64,000 nt of DNA from Saccharum officinarum (GCA_020631735.1 CM036223.1:5742191-5806190); one strand, 5' to 3'. Shown: positions 33,534 through 46,901, counted from the stretch's first letter. The notes: generated by a model not told the origin, from the letters alone. Numbers and translations: made by a program.

Positions 33534-35922
33534 GGTGTTGACTGTAGGACGTATGCCAAGTAGCACTGGACGTATTCTAAAACTCATTTTACGATAAAAC
33601 TATTTTGTCATCCCTTGACTCATTGATTTTGACTATTCCTCTTCCTTGTCTTGTTGTATCCTCTCCTTGATAGCTTCCTTTGAGCTATTATTTCTTACTC
33701 CCTTGGATTTTGTTTTATGTTGTTTTTACTAAAAGTTTTCTGATCTTACCTGGTTCAAAGATTCGATGGCTTTTCATCATTCATACTTTTCCCTTAGGAT
33801 GACCACCATTGTTGAAGAAGCACGTGTAGTACCGATGATGTGATGTGTGCTTGTTGTGCTTGATGTGTTGCTTGTGTGTTGTTCTTGTTCTCGTGTTTTA
33901 AAAGTGGCCCGGAAGGTATAAGTCTTGAGGAGTAGCTTGATCTATGCTAAGTGGGGTAGGTTTTACGTAATACTCTGCATGCTGATTTCTATAGCAGTCT
34001 GCAATGTTTCTGTTATATCTTAAGATATGGACATGAGAAATTTATGAAATTTTACTGGGAATAACTAGACTTCTGTATCTTTCCAAACCCATTGGATTTA
34101 CCTTTTTATATATTTTGAGCTAAGAGATATACCTGTTCTAAGTTGAGGTTACTGCACAGTCTGGAATTCTGAAATAGTTTCGGTTAAGTTCAGTTTTTGA
34201 CTAACTTATTGACAGAATCTGGAAAAGTGTTGTGAATAAAAGTCGTAGATAATTTCGTAAGCTTTCCAACCATATAAAGATCACCTTAATCGGATGTCTG
34301 TATCTCGAGATATGCCAGATTTACTGAACTGCTGAAATTAGAATTCGCCCAAAAAATTTCTGCATTACTTCCTTATCTTGTATAAGTGAATATATCATTG
34401 GATATCTTTGAATCTCATTGATTTGCCTGGGAATCTTACATTAGAGATGATTATGGTTATCTAGTATAAAAAGGATGTGAGTTACTTTGGTGTCCCCTAG
34501 TTTCTTTTTCTTAAGGGGGTAGCAAAGTTGTGAGTGTTGCAAGATGAATGTTTCGTATGTCCTAGAGCTTCACTTGGAAGAAGTGGTTATCTCTATGATT
34601 GGAAGTCTACCCACGTGCTAGAGTCCTTTGCTTGGGATCAGTGCCTAGTTGGATCATCGACGAGAAGCTTAGGATTTCAACATTCAACATACTCTATACA
34701 AGTTAGCATGGACGACATAGGAAGGAGATGTTGGAAGTCTATAGTTAGTTTCATGAAAACTTAGATGACATCACCCCCATATCAAGTATGTTTAGTAAGT
34801 TTTAAGTGAAGGACTCATCGATAGCAGCAAGCCTTAGAGAAAGTGTTTCCTTCAATGACATCGTCAGGTGAAACAAGATCTTTGTTAAGTGGGGTAGCAT
34901 CTGCTATCAACAACAGCAAGTCCTGAATATCTCAAGTGACGAGGCATGAAGAACTAAAGATCAAACTTTATCTTTCTTGTCATCTTTTGGCTATCCTTGA
35001 TCCATGTCTTATATCTCATCAACATAAATCAAAGAAGCGTGAAGACTTGAAGATTAGTGTTATCTATCTCTCTAGTCTCTCTTAATCTTGTTTCTGCCTT
35101 ATCCTGTTTTTTTTAGAACAGTCTGTCTTTCTTAGCTTATATCTCTATTTTTGGATGCCCAAAAATCATGAATAAATTCTGGACAATAGTAGACTTCAAT
35201 ATTTTTCTCTGACCGTAAGAACCACCCTGATATCTATTATGGTTTGGGAGTTATGAAAATCACAAAGCGGTGCATCTGTGCTGTCAGTAATCTGGAATAG
35301 TTTCTGTTGTTCACAGTTTTCGACTACCTTAACTGCAGAATTTGGAGAAGTGTTCTATAAGGAAGTTGTAGTAAATTTGATAAGCTTTCCAACGGTATAA
35401 GCTACAATATCATTAGATTCGTAGAACTCGAGATATAACCGTATTTCTGCACTGCTATTTTTCTGCTCGCGAGGAAGTGCAGGTTACTTGTTCTTGCATA
35501 TGCTCATGAGTCTCTTTGACATGATAGAAGGACACGATAGTAGTTATTACTCAGAAACAAATGCAAGCTATCCTTTGGTGTTCTCTAGTTGATATCTTCT
35601 TAAGAGGGTTTGTCGAACTAAAAGACGATACAAGATGGAGGTTTATATGTTCTATTTCGTCATCTGGAAGCATCAGCTATCTACATGGTTGCAAAGTCAC
35701 TATCGAGCACAGGTATCCTTTTTCAGGGTGGGTAACCTGTTAGAACCAACTACAAGGATCGTAAGGATCTAAAGGAGACATTTACAAAGTTGGTTTTGAG
35801 TTTGTGGCATCATCATTGGATAAGAGTTGATGAAGAAAGAGTGAAGATTTGCAGATCAACTTTATCTTTCTTCCTAGTCTCTCCGAATCTCGGGACGAGA
35901 TTCTTGTTAAGTGGGGTAGATT
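33534..35922 (+). other. Non-coding interior of the LARD
   Basis: About 2.4 kb of AT-rich DNA with no frame longer than about 76 codons. Two related stretches (about 34000-34330 and 35170-35460) share phrases such as AAGCTTTCCAAC and CTCGAGATAT, suggesting an old internal duplication. A purine-rich AAGTGGGGTAGA occurs next to the 3' LTR (35909-35920), and similar AAGTGGGGTAG phrases occur near 33950 and 34889. Confidence 0.75.
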
Positions 35923-38900
35923 TGTCACACCCAAAATTTCCTATTTTAGATTGTGCATGAAAAACACTAAATAAAATAAATGATTTCAATATCTGAATAA
36001 ATTTATTAGATAAGTTAAGTTGCTTCTAATTTAAATATAGAAAATTATGGTTTTAAACTTTTTCATATTAAATTGATAATGTGGTGTTTGTGTGATGCTT
36101 GTCTTTGGTGTTGGTGAGTGCTATTATTTTCAAAATATCACGGGACGACGTTTACTTTTCATCGGAAAACTTTTTAGCATTTTCTGGATTTTAAATTTTA
36201 ATTTCCGTGAGCTTAATCTTTTTCCTTGATCTCTTCATCAATCTTTTCATGAGTCCAAACTCATTTGGTTGAGTTCCTTATCTCCCCAAGAGTCTCCAGG
36301 ATTTTTCCTGTGATTTTTCTGAGCTCCGGGCTATTTTCGCGGCTTAAAAGGTAATTCTAGATTTTCTTGAATTATTTTATTTGCGGAATTATAATAATCC
36401 CGAAATTAAGAAAATCCGAAAAGTTTCCAAACCCTATGACTATATATATGCCGGCGTAGCTCTCGACGCCCTGATTTCAGAAGTACAAGCCTTATCGCGA
36501 GCCGTCGCTCGTAGCTCCCTCCACCTCTCGCCAAAGTTCGTCGTGTACAGCTTGCGTTCCGGCGAAATTTCGGCGAGCTTTTCCGGCCATGTTTCTCATC
36601 TTGGGCGAATTCCGCTTCCACTCCAATGTTTCCCGACGGACTCCATTGACGACCACGAAGCTCCAAAATTATTTTATAGTGAGCTCCAAATACTTTCTTT
36701 GGGTTCCTCCAGTTCCAAAATATCTCGAAATTTTCACTTAATTTTTAGAATCCTTCAAAGTATTTACGGTGGCTCGAATAATAATTCTAGAATTATTTTT
36801 AGTCACGAAATTTAATATTTTAGGAATAAGTAATCTTGACAGATGGAAGACGTGATTAAGTTGCCAATGCTCAAGAAGAAAAAAATAATTAGTTTTGTCA
36901 CGTAATGTATGCAAGGCATGGTTAAAAAATTGACATATACATGTATATGCATGCAAGACACAATGGACATGGAATCCGTTTCCATCTCACGTAATTGCTC
37001 CACCAAACCAACGACGACTCCAACTCTCATTACGGGCCAATCGTGCCCCACTATATAGAAGGATCAGATGGAGAGGCTTGGGCCTTGCGGTCTCAATGCA
37101 GATATCCTATTTTCTAAACTCTAGCGTAGCTCCAACCTGCCTGATCTCATGGTCGCCGGCTCAAGTGCACAGCGCAGCATCCTCCCTTCTCTCTCTGATC
37201 GGATGATCCATGGGTCCTGCGTCATCTTCCACGACGGAAAGAGCGATGCAGCTTTCCTTGTTGAAGCCACCGGATCCTTCTCGATTTTCATCCTTTCCAT
37301 ACTTGGAACATCTACGACATATAAAGCGATATGCCGCACTAGGTTTCGTGGAGAGCTGGTAAGCGTCCGCCGCCGCTGTTGTCGTCCGCCGCCGCTGTTG
37401 ACGTCCGGCCGGCTGCTGCCCTCGGTCAGAGTCGTTGATCGTATGTGTACGCCTGCCGACGTGCAGCAGCTCTGAGGTTTACCCCGGCCTGCCTCCGTCA
37501 TCTGTGTGTTGTCCGTCTCCAGCCAGGCCATGCAAAAGCCGCGTCTCAATCTCTACTAGCACCAGGGCGCCTCTATCTACGGAAGCAAGCTGCCAGTCAT
37601 CACGTGCCTTAGATTCGGCTATTCCTAGCTATGCCCTGTTGCCTGGCCGAGCTGCTGGCTTGCTCTCAAACTTCAGCACGTCAGCTGCCGTCAACTTCCT
37701 GGTGTTGAGAGCTCCCTGATACTTGGTTGCAAGACAAATCTACAAAGGTCAGCGGCACCTCCTTGTCCACTACTTCATTGATCAAAGCGTTATTGTTGAT
37801 GTCATGCCTACGTTATTCTCGCAAAATAAATTATCTTCCTTCTTTATCTCAATTCAAGAAAATTGTATTTTACACCGTGCCAAAAGACTACTGATCTGAA
37901 TCTATGTACATGGACATGCTCGTCGTTTCTCTGAACCTTTAATCCTTTGTAGCTGATCGTTTTAACTCTAAACTAGTTTCTTCGTTTTCCTTTATGTCCA
38001 TAGTGACATAGTCTGCAGCCTTAGCCATGTTAGTCATGTCACATGCACGTTTATGCATTTACATAAGTAAATATAAATATTAATTTGATTAATGACTATG
38101 CAAACTTGGTTCTAATTTAAAAAGCAACATAGGTTTTATACTGTATTTATATACAAATATTAACGTGATTACTTATTACCATAAACATGTTTTCTAAATT
38201 ATAATTTGCTTAGTTCAAACTTTTTGCATAAGATAAACTTGTTTAGGTGCTCTCTCATAAACTCTCCTTTTGCAAGGTTAAAGAATTTGATTGAATAATA
38301 TGAGACATGTTCATAAATAAATAAGACTTGTTCTAATTTATTTTTAATATAATGATTTGACTAATCTGAATTAGTAGGTTCCATGCGATTTTTTTTCTAA
38401 CTTAAAATAAAAGAAGCTCGTAGTTGTTTCTTTTATAATATAAACTCTCGGTAGTTGTTTCTTTTCAATCGTAGATCCGTTATCGACGTTTCTTGTGTTC
38501 TTGTGACTGTAACTAGTAGCTCTCTTTTAGTGCGTTGTTTTCTCTTGTGTGGTGTTTGTTCTTAGTTGTGTTTGTTGTTTGTCTGCTGTGTTTGGTTGCT
38601 GCGAGTAGAGCCAGCGTGATCTATTAACGCTGAAGATCAGAAGCTGAGGATTGACAGTCGAAGCAGAGGTTGGAGACCAAAAGATAGCAGCTAAAGATTC
38701 TGAGCAGCTTAACTCTGGGAAAAAGGCAAGTATAACATGGGACCATCCTTGTTGTCCTATTCACTGAAATTATCATACATATGCATGTGTCTTCCTTGAC
38801 AACCATAGAGATTATAACTTAGCTATTGATATCTTGTTTCCTTGTCGCCTATGGGTTGTGCATTTGGGTAGCTACTGCTAGTGCTTAATTATGAACAATG

Positions 38901-39978
38901 ATCTTGTAATTTGACTAATGGATTATGCAATCAACCATTAAGATGATTTTATTACTGTTGAAAGGGGGCTAGAGCAAGGGGTTATATTGTTGCTCTGGTT
39001 TCTCTCCGTAAGGACTTACCTGTAAGTGATAACCGGGATATACAGTACAGCTGTGAGGGCTATATGGCTCTGGCTCTAGTTGTTCAAGAGACCTTTTCTA
39101 GCTTGTTAGAGGTTACCTTAAATGGCGTAAGAATGGCTTGCCACTTTGGGTGTAGTGCGAGCCCCTGGCCTAGTGTGTATAGGCTGCGGTTGTTGTGCCA
39201 CAGGGAAGGGGGGTTCTACATCTGCCTGCCGAGTGAATCTAATGGCCCTAACTTGTTAGACGAACTTTTGAGTGGCTTTATATGGTTTTCAGTGTTTTGG
39301 GAGTAATTAACCCATGCATTTGGAAATCATGACTCACAGTGAAAGTGTACACCTCTGCGCAGAGTTAAAAACTGGTATACTAGCCGTGCTCACGGATACG
39401 AGCGGCCTTGGGGATTCTTACAGAATAGTTGATCACCATTATTATATCATGCTTAATTATTGTTGATTATTATTATGCTCATGTTAATGATATTCATTAT
39501 CCTTATTACAAATGATCATTGATTCATTAATGGGATTTGGATTACCTTGATGCTACTCAATTGCTAATTATATGATGATTAAAAGCTAAACGCAGTCAAA
39601 CAGTGTCTAGCCTTTTTGAGCCTCATGAACCCTGTGTTATACTTGTTGAGTTCGACATGGACTCACTCTTGCTATTTCCCCAACACTCCAGTGTATAATA
39701 AGATGCTACTCGGAAAAAGGACAAAGGTGTAGTGGAGTTTCCAGAAGACTAGTAGAAGTGCTAGGCATATGTTACCCCCAGTCAGCCGTCCCTGAGAAGA
39801 ATGGAGCCCGAAGTTTAGTCACTGTTCCGCGATACTCTGATGTAAGTGTTAATATAGCTATGTATACGTTATATAATAACATTGTTTCTGATATTTTTTT
39901 CATTCTGGCATATGTGTGGACTTCCTGGGCACACATATGATTAGCCTGGTTTTGTTCTTTAGAAAACCGGGTGTGACA
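35923..39978 (+). repeat. 3' LTR of the LARD, 4056 bp
   Basis: Nearly identical to 29453-33518. It lacks an 11-bp segment between short TTCGGCGA repeats near 36575 and has one additional G near 39210. Confidence 0.92.
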
Positions 39979-40100
39979 GTAGGTAATTAATAGGTGGCTA
40001 CTAAAACAAGTGACAAGTTAATAAATACCAACAGTCCTACATGTTGAATTATTACCTTCCTTTCTACGTGTAGGAAAAGCCGAATATTGTATTGTTGTAA

Positions 40101-40376
40101 GAGCTACTCCAAGAGACTTGCTAAAATTAGATGCTAAATCATGAGATTTAGCCATTTTGTATAATAGAAAGCCCATTTAAAATGTAGAGTTTTACAATAG
40201 CCTAGCTAAATTGGAAAACACATATATCAAGCAGGACTCGCTAGGGAAATATGGCCAATGAGAATGTCCAGCTGAGAAAAATAGAAAACAATATAGACAA
40301 GCTATTGAAATGCTTTTTTAGCACAACAGTTATAAATAGCTTCACGAATACATTTACCCAGTGTGTGGAGTTGCTT
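40101..40376. mobile_element. Tourist-like MITE, about 276 bp
   Basis: Ends GAGCTACTCC and GGAGTTGCTT form an imperfect inverted repeat. TAA lies on each side (40098-40100, 40377-40379). The interior is AT-rich and non-coding. Confidence 0.6.
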
Positions 40377-40379
40377 TAA

Positions 40380-41466
40380 GTTTGTGTCTATGTGCTGCTT
40401 CCGATACACCAAGAGATTTGCTTATATGCTACTGTGTATAGTATTATAACATGTCTGACTCATATATCATTTATACTAATTTGGGTGGTTGGTGAGTGTC
40501 ATGAGATGTGGGGGGAAAATAATAGTAGTGTCTATTGTTACGTGTTCGTTAATTGATGACAATTAGCCTCATGATTGTTCACTAAGGTTAAAAAGGTCGC
40601 GCACTAGCATATCAAAATTCTCTTATGAACTTAAATTCTAGCATTCAACCCATTTTAAATTAATTTTAAAGCTGCATTTCAAATCAATGATTTGGATTGA
40701 ATTGAATTGAATTAGGAGTAACATTTAAAATAGGTAGGTGGAACAATCCAAACATGATGCCCTAAGGAACACTCGGTTTTTGTATTAACAACCTGTCGTG
40801 ATAGCCCAAGAATCACTCGCATATGCTTGGTGACACAAACCAAGTTGAATGTGATTCCTATATGAGTATAACTCACGCATGTGTATGACTGGTTCATTTA
40901 GCGGCAGTGAAGGGGGGCTACAAACTATAGTGTCATTTCTCTAGTAATGATTCTAGAGGTCATCCAAAAGTGATAAGAACGTCGAGCAAACAAGTAAAAC
41001 TTAGTCATTCACAATGAAGAGATGATATATATACACATAAGGTAGGCAGCATTTCAGGAATTTTGATAGATCATCCATGAATTATCTGCTAAGACATGAT
41101 AGAGGACACGTGATGTTTACACATACAAAATAACCACGAGATCGACAAGAACACATACAAACATTCCACAGGTGCATCAAGGTACCATTCATGCTAGTCA
41201 CGCGACATCAATCAAACTGAACACTTGAAATGAAATGAAATGAAATGAAATGAAACGAAATGAAATTGTAAAACGTACATGGACCACACATGCATATACG
41301 AAAATTGAATAGCAACAACAATAAATTTGGAAATAGAAGAACAGATCGATTAATTAAAGGCAAGACGACACGGCTGCAACGCAGCCTGCGTAGCAGCTAG
41401 TCACACACGGCACGGACATCAGCTGCCTGCATTTCTCATCTGTGAAAGATGAGCATGTGTTGGCTT
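40380..41466. other. Intergenic DNA with a pentanucleotide microsatellite
   Basis: (GAAAT)n occupies about 41227-41266, with one GAAAC variant. Nothing else is recognised. Confidence 0.5.
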
Positions 41467-42985
41467 CACTACTACAAAAATGATTTGTAGCAACACTCTC
41501 TTTTTTTTAGGGGCGGGTCACAAATGGTGCCCAAACGAGCCGTCACTACAAATGCATTTGTAGGAGCTGCTAGTGTTATCAGTCATCCCTACAAATGGCT
41601 TCTTCAAACAACCTTGGATGGAGAAATGACCAAAATAAAAGTTGTAGATCTCGAAAAGTTATGAAACTTTATTGTTTATAACCTTTTCATTTGAAATCAT
41701 TTACTGCTTCAAAATACTATTTGAAATTCAATTTTGAAATTGTTAAAGAACACTGATTTCTCTTTCCAATCTCTGACTAAAACTTATAACTAACATTTCT
41801 CCCTCATATTAACTTAAAATTTGATGATTTTTTCCTAAAATTTTCTAAAATCATGCTCTATTAATTTATTGTGCTCTTACAACTATTATTTTGTCAATCT
41901 TTTTATGTGACTGTTTTTTATCTATTTGAATTTTGAATTTCAAAAAATGGTAACTTCAAACGTAATTTTGAAATATTAAATGATTTCAACTGAAAAAGTC
42001 ATGAGCATAAAAGTTGTAGAAATCATCAAGATCTACAACTTTTATTTTAGTCATTTCTTCATCCGACAAAGTGTTAGTAACAATGTTCACAAAATTTGCA
42101 TCTCTCTTATAGTTCCATCAATTATAAGAGAGATGTAAAATTTGTGAACAATGTTACTACCATTATGTCGGATGATCAAATGACTAAAATAAAAATTGTA
42201 GATCTCGAGAAGTTATAGAACTTTATAGTTGTCAACTTTTTTATTTGAATTCATTTTGTGAAGGAAAACTACGTTTGAATTTCTCAAATTTGAATTTCAA
42301 ATTTTTCAACGACCTCGGATGAAGAAACAACCAAAATAAAAGTTGCAGATCCCAAAAGGTTATACAACTTTGTAGTTGATAACTTTTTGATTTGAAATTA
42401 TCTTGTCAAGGAAAACTACGTTTGAACTTCTAAAAAAAATTAAAATTTGAATTTTTAAAATAACCTTTGATGGACAAATAGTAAAAACAAAAGTTGTAGA
42501 TCTCGAAAAGTTATAAAACTTTGTAGTTGGCAACTTTTTGATTTGAAATTATCTTGTCAAGGAAAACTACGTTTAAATTTCTCAAATTTGAAATTCAAAT
42601 TTTGTAAATGACCTCGGATGGAGAAACTACCAAAACGAGAGTTGTAGATCTCGAAAAGTTACAAAACTTTGTAGTTAACAACTTTTTCATTTGAATTCAT
42701 TTAGGGCCTCAAACAATCAATTTATGCTCGATTTAGGATAATATGTGGGGAAAGAAAATGCAATATAAATACAAGTAAGTGTGGTGCAGTGGTGAGAGGA
42801 GGGAGTGCGCGAGGTTGAGGTTGCATGTTCGAACCCCAGCTGATACAATGTCTCCAAAAATTGTGCAAATAATGCCGGTGAGAGGAGGGAGTGCGCGAGG
42901 TTGAGGTTGCATGTTCGAACCCCAGCTGATACAATGTCTCCAAAAATTGTGCAAATAATGCCACGGCATGTGGCTGACAAGTGGG
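41467..42985. mobile_element. CACTA element, right end missing
   Basis: It begins CACTACTACAAAAATG, with CTACAAATG/CATTTGTAG subterminal motifs. The interior holds several diverged copies of the same repeat of about 145 bp seen in the 1492 element, and a tRNA-like segment. No CATTTTTGTAGTAGTG-type right end was found downstream, so it seems truncated. The right coordinate is approximate. Confidence 0.65.
42778..42962 (+). repeat. tRNA-like segment with an exact 86-bp tandem duplication
   Basis: TGGTGCAGTGG (42782-42792) resembles an A box and TGTTCGAACCC (42826-42836) a B box. The 86 bp at 42791-42876 are repeated at 42877-42962, giving a second B box at 42912-42922. No cloverleaf is evident. 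Confidence 0.6.
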
Positions 42986-44090
42986 AGCCTCCTTGGATTA
43001 AAATGTTTTTTTGGCAATTTTTTCGTGATTTTTGAAAGTTGATTTGATTGCTTAGGGGCAGCTGGCAAAACCACAACTAAGCCATCGATGCGGCTGGCTG
43101 GCAACAAGCTAGCAAGACGAGATAAGATGGCAAAGATGTCGTAGCTATGAACTAGCTAGCTGCTTAGCTTATTAATCGTTTCCCATAAGCTCTGGACAGG
43201 CATGGCAATTTATACACAGCCAAAATGAATTGTATATATGTTCGTGTGGTCGTCACCAGGCCAGGTAGCTAACAAGCTAAGCATCACGAATGACAGAATT
43301 ATTTAATAGACATGAGATCAGAAACGAATGACAGCACATGGTCCTTCCCATTTTGATAGGTGCCTACTATATATGTTGTAAGTCAACAGGATTAGACAAT
43401 CAGTTCTTTCTCCGTCTCTCTTGATCATGTGGAGAGCATTGCACGTACAATTCAGTAGAGCGAAAATAGCTTTTCATTTCATTGTACTACGATCCCTTGC
43501 ATATAGAGGTGGAAACAAATCAGATAACGCCAGAAATCAGATATGAATGAATGTCATTATTTACTATTTTATTGTCAGACACAAAATACGGATCCAAACA
43601 AGCCATTCATTAGTTAGATGTTCTTTTTTAAGTGTCGCTATGGTATTTGTGCTGGTCAAACTTTTTTAAGTTTAACTTGGTTTGTAGAAAAAATTACTAA
43701 TTTAGCAACATTTATATTTTGTAGCCCATATCAACAGATGGATAGAAACTCACGGTAGCTACTGTTTAGATACTTAGGGTTACTCTTGGGCTGGGCCTTA
43801 TTACATGGGCTATTAAATTTTCGGGTCCTCATGAAACACCTAGGAGGAAATCACAACCCGCCCCGATTCCGGTCCCCAAGCCCGCAAGCCCTTGTCATGT
43901 CCAAAATCCACGGGTTTTAGGTCTAAACCTGCTCAGCTGACATCTCTAGATGTGCTTATAAATATTGACACGTCCACGGTTGCTGCATGCCCACGCTAGA
44001 CGGGGACTGCCCGCACCGCTTCTCGCGCCCGCAGCCGCGCAATGCTCCATCTCTCCGCTTCTCACACACATGCATGATGTCTCAGCAGTT
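42986..44090. other. Intergenic DNA
   Basis: AT-rich DNA up to about 43800, then mixed composition. No gene or bounded repeat recognised. Confidence 0.45.
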
Positions 44091-44099
44091 GCAGCAGCC

Positions 44100-44900
44100 G
44101 GCTGTGGTAGATGAATCACATTGCAACATGTACAGCACCTGATCTAGTTTTGAAACATCCAAATGAAACTTTTGCAACATACAACTGAAGAAAGATTAAA
44201 CACTTGATACATGTGTCTAAAACACTTGCGAAAACATCAAAAACACTTGAAAAGACATTGCAACACATATGCAACGTCCCGACAAAAACACCTACAAATA
44301 TATGTGTGAAACATATGTAACATTTAAATAAAAACATTTGCAACATACTTCTGAAAAAATAGATGAAACATTTGAAACAGACGCTTGCGTGTATAGCCAT
44401 TGCAATATATGCAATATCTTGAACTACTTTTACAACATCTATACAAAACACTTATAACATACTTCTGAAACATCTATAATAATTGAAACATACGTTTGCA
44501 ACATAGGGAAAGAAAACGAGGCTGGTCAATTCCGTCCATCAGGGTGGGAGCTGGCGACGTGCAAGCACCACGGGCACGCTCGTGGGTGCCCCTTGCTTGG
44601 CTGGAGATGACTTGAGGCGCCTCGGTAGCTGCGCTCAGCCACCGCGGCAGGGTCAGCGACGGCAGCCCGAGGCGGCGACACATCCTGACAGCACTGGGTT
44701 AGGAAAAGACCGAGGAGGCACTGTGCGAGCTGAGAGAGGAGACAACATGGTCGGCTTGGATAGAGGAAGGAAGCAACGGTGGTGGCGCAGGGCTCTGCTG
44801 CTGCCAGCGGACGTGAGAGAGACCTAAAGATTGGGAGTGTGAGACGGAGCAGAGAACAGAGAGACATGTGAGGCGGCGTGAAAGCCACGTCCGAACCAAC
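44100..44900. repeat. Dispersed GCAACAT-rich repeat, copy 1
   Basis: About 370 bp (44120-44500) are built from variants of GAAACATTTGCAACATAC, followed by a GC-rich 400 bp. The same arrangement recurs at 63055-63480 and beyond in the same orientation, so this is a transposon-like family. Class undetermined. Confidence 0.6.
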
Positions 44901-44929
44901 GCGAGCAGAGGAACGCCTGCGTTAAGTAT

Positions 44930-45370
44930 TTCCGAAGATATATAGATGTAAATATATTTAGATATAGATTAGCCATCCTGCATGGGCAGATGGTTTAGCC
45001 TTCTGTCCCCCGTCCTCCCGCCGTGCCCGGTCCGCCATTCCGCTGGAGAAGCGAGCTCTCTCAGGCTAAGAATGGCGCCGGGACTGCACCTGGACTGGGA
45101 AGTGGGAAGCTGACTCCCTGGATCTGCGTTTGCGGCAACGCTGAAGCTCTTTTGAAGCCAGCAAGTGTGCTTGCGCTGCTTCGTCGTGCCCGCAGCCCGC
45201 GAACTATTCGATGGAATGCCACACCGATAGGACACCACCGTCAGGCTCTCTCTCACTCAGGTGCATGCTTACCACCATATCTCTTGTCTGATTGAGCTTG
45301 ATGTGTACTCTTCAGATGTTTTCTTGTACTACTCATCTCTGGTCAGCAAGACTAGTACTCTGCCCACGCA
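44930..45370. other. Unassigned DNA downstream of NET2
   Basis: A GC-rich stretch (45000-45290) contains overlapping short frames but no recognisable protein. Confidence 0.35.
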
Positions 45371-45611
45371 ATGCAGTAACCCTGAACTGAATGGATCCCT
45401 TGTTATGGCCTCAACCTCAATATTAAACGGCACAAGCTGAATTTCATCGTGCACAGTCGTTCTCTTCAGCACACAGTGACTTCTCTGCGAATTCAAATTA
45501 TCTATTTTTCTAATAAACTATCTAGAAATGTAAAAAAAGTACAACATATGCATATCTCTTTTGAATTGAATCAGCTTGTTAGTAAGAATAGGCTATTTAG
45601 TCCCAGTAAAT

Positions 45612-46683
45612 AGCGAGAGAGCGACCGCGACCCCCGCGTCGCTCCCCCACGCAGGGCGACTCGGGCGGCTCCAACGTGCCGCCGTCCTCCCCCTCCCCAT
45701 CTCCTCCTCTCCTGTCTCGCCGCATCCGGAGCCGGCAGCCGGCATGGCCGCACGTCCGGCCGTGATGGTGGCAGCGGGGCTCTCTTCCTCGTGTTCGCGG
45801 CGCACGCTGCAGCAGGCCGGCGGGCTTCCCTCGGCGACCGGCGTGGAGGTTGACGGGGTGGCCGACGCGGCTGCAGCAGCAAGGGCGCCGGGTTCGGGCC
45901 CTGGCGTCCAGATGCGGTGGCCCCAGGGCAGGGGGCGGTGGCCGAGATGGTGGGGGCTTACGCCTGTGGCTGCTGGCGGCATGTCGTAGCGACATCAGTG
46001 GGTGCTCAGTCGGCGACGACAGCCGGCGACGGCTTCGGCGTGCGGCAGGGGGACACGCGCGGCGGAGTGAGGCCGGTGTTCGGCATGTCGTCTTGTTGGC
46101 GAGGGTGGCTGACGCAGCTTTGCGGCTACTGTGTGTAGCCGGCACGTCAGTGCCCCTCTAGCGAGGTTTCTGCAGGATGACTGGCAGCGATGACGGTGGC
46201 GACAGGCTGGGATCCGGCATCTGGGCCGACGTCAGTGCTGGGGGCATTGGGCGAAAGCCTCGTGACGGTGACGCCTGCGGGTGCCACTTTCCCTGTTGGG
46301 GGCGTCGCGTCCCCAGCATTTTCCACGGGTGAAAACCCAATCCACTCTTGGACGAACGACGGCGGCGCATACATCGTAACCTTCCTGAAGGCGTCGTTGT
46401 GGAATTTGACTCGGTCGCGATGTCTCGTGGCAGGGTGTGAGGCTGTGGTCGGAAGTCAGAGCTGCTCTCACGACATGCTTGAGCTGGGCAATGATGACCT
46501 ACTATGGCCTCCTGCTTCGGGAAATCCGGTCTCACATCTTAGTTGGGTCATCGTTTACTCTGTTGTGTTTGCGTGGGTGGGCTTCGCCTTCGTGGTGGTT
46601 CACGCTACGTTTGGCTGCCTTGTACATAAATTTGCTCTCTACTTATCAATGAAAGCCGGTAAAACGGATCTTTCAGAAAAAAA
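45612..46683 (+). mobile_element. LINE-like non-LTR retroposon, about 1.07 kb
   Basis: The 13-bp direct repeat AGTCCCAGTAAAT (45599-45611 and 46684-46696) flanks a block that ends in an A-rich tail (CAGAAAAAAA). A long target duplication and an A tail are hallmarks of target-primed insertion. The interior is GC-rich without a reverse transcriptase, so it is a non-autonomous or 5'-truncated copy. The 183-codon frame at 46190-46738 runs across its end and is not a gene. The site is empty in the duplicate at about 57660. Confidence 0.8.
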
Positions 46684-46901
46684 AGTCCCAGTAAATGCTA
46701 CAAGATTCCTCAAAAATAAGCTAAATATAGCCTTCTAGCATTATTAGGCCACAAACATCAAATCTTGAGTCTTGTTTGCTTGCTCCATGATGAATGAGAT
46801 TCCATCCAGAAGACCTGATCATCACATTAATATGTTAGACTATCAGATCACACACTAGCATATTTGAAAGTTTAGGCATTTTGACAAACACTCGTGCATA
46901 C

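Larger units (their letters stand above)
29453..39978 (+). mobile_element. Large retrotransposon derivative (LARD), coding-free, very young
   Basis: Two near-identical LTRs (29453-33518 and 35923-39978), TGTCACACCC to GGGTGTGACA, enclose 2.4 kb of non-coding DNA. The 5-bp duplication GTAGG lies at 29448-29452 and 39979-39983. An exact initiator tRNA-Met primer site and a purine-rich tract next to the 3' LTR are present. I count about five substitutions and two indels between the LTRs (about 0.1%), so insertion was recent. No gag or pol frame is seen, so it depends on an autonomous partner. The LTR ends and the GACGAGATTCTTGTTAAG-type sequence before the 3' LTR resemble Tekay/Del chromoviruses (inference). 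Confidence 0.93.

Noticed and set aside
41227..41266. CRISPR-like or other direct repeats
   Set aside because: These are simple GAAAT microsatellite units without spacers, in a plant nuclear context.
46190..46738. 182-codon + strand frame
   Set aside because: It crosses the boundary of the LINE-like insertion and its A tail; no protein similarity.
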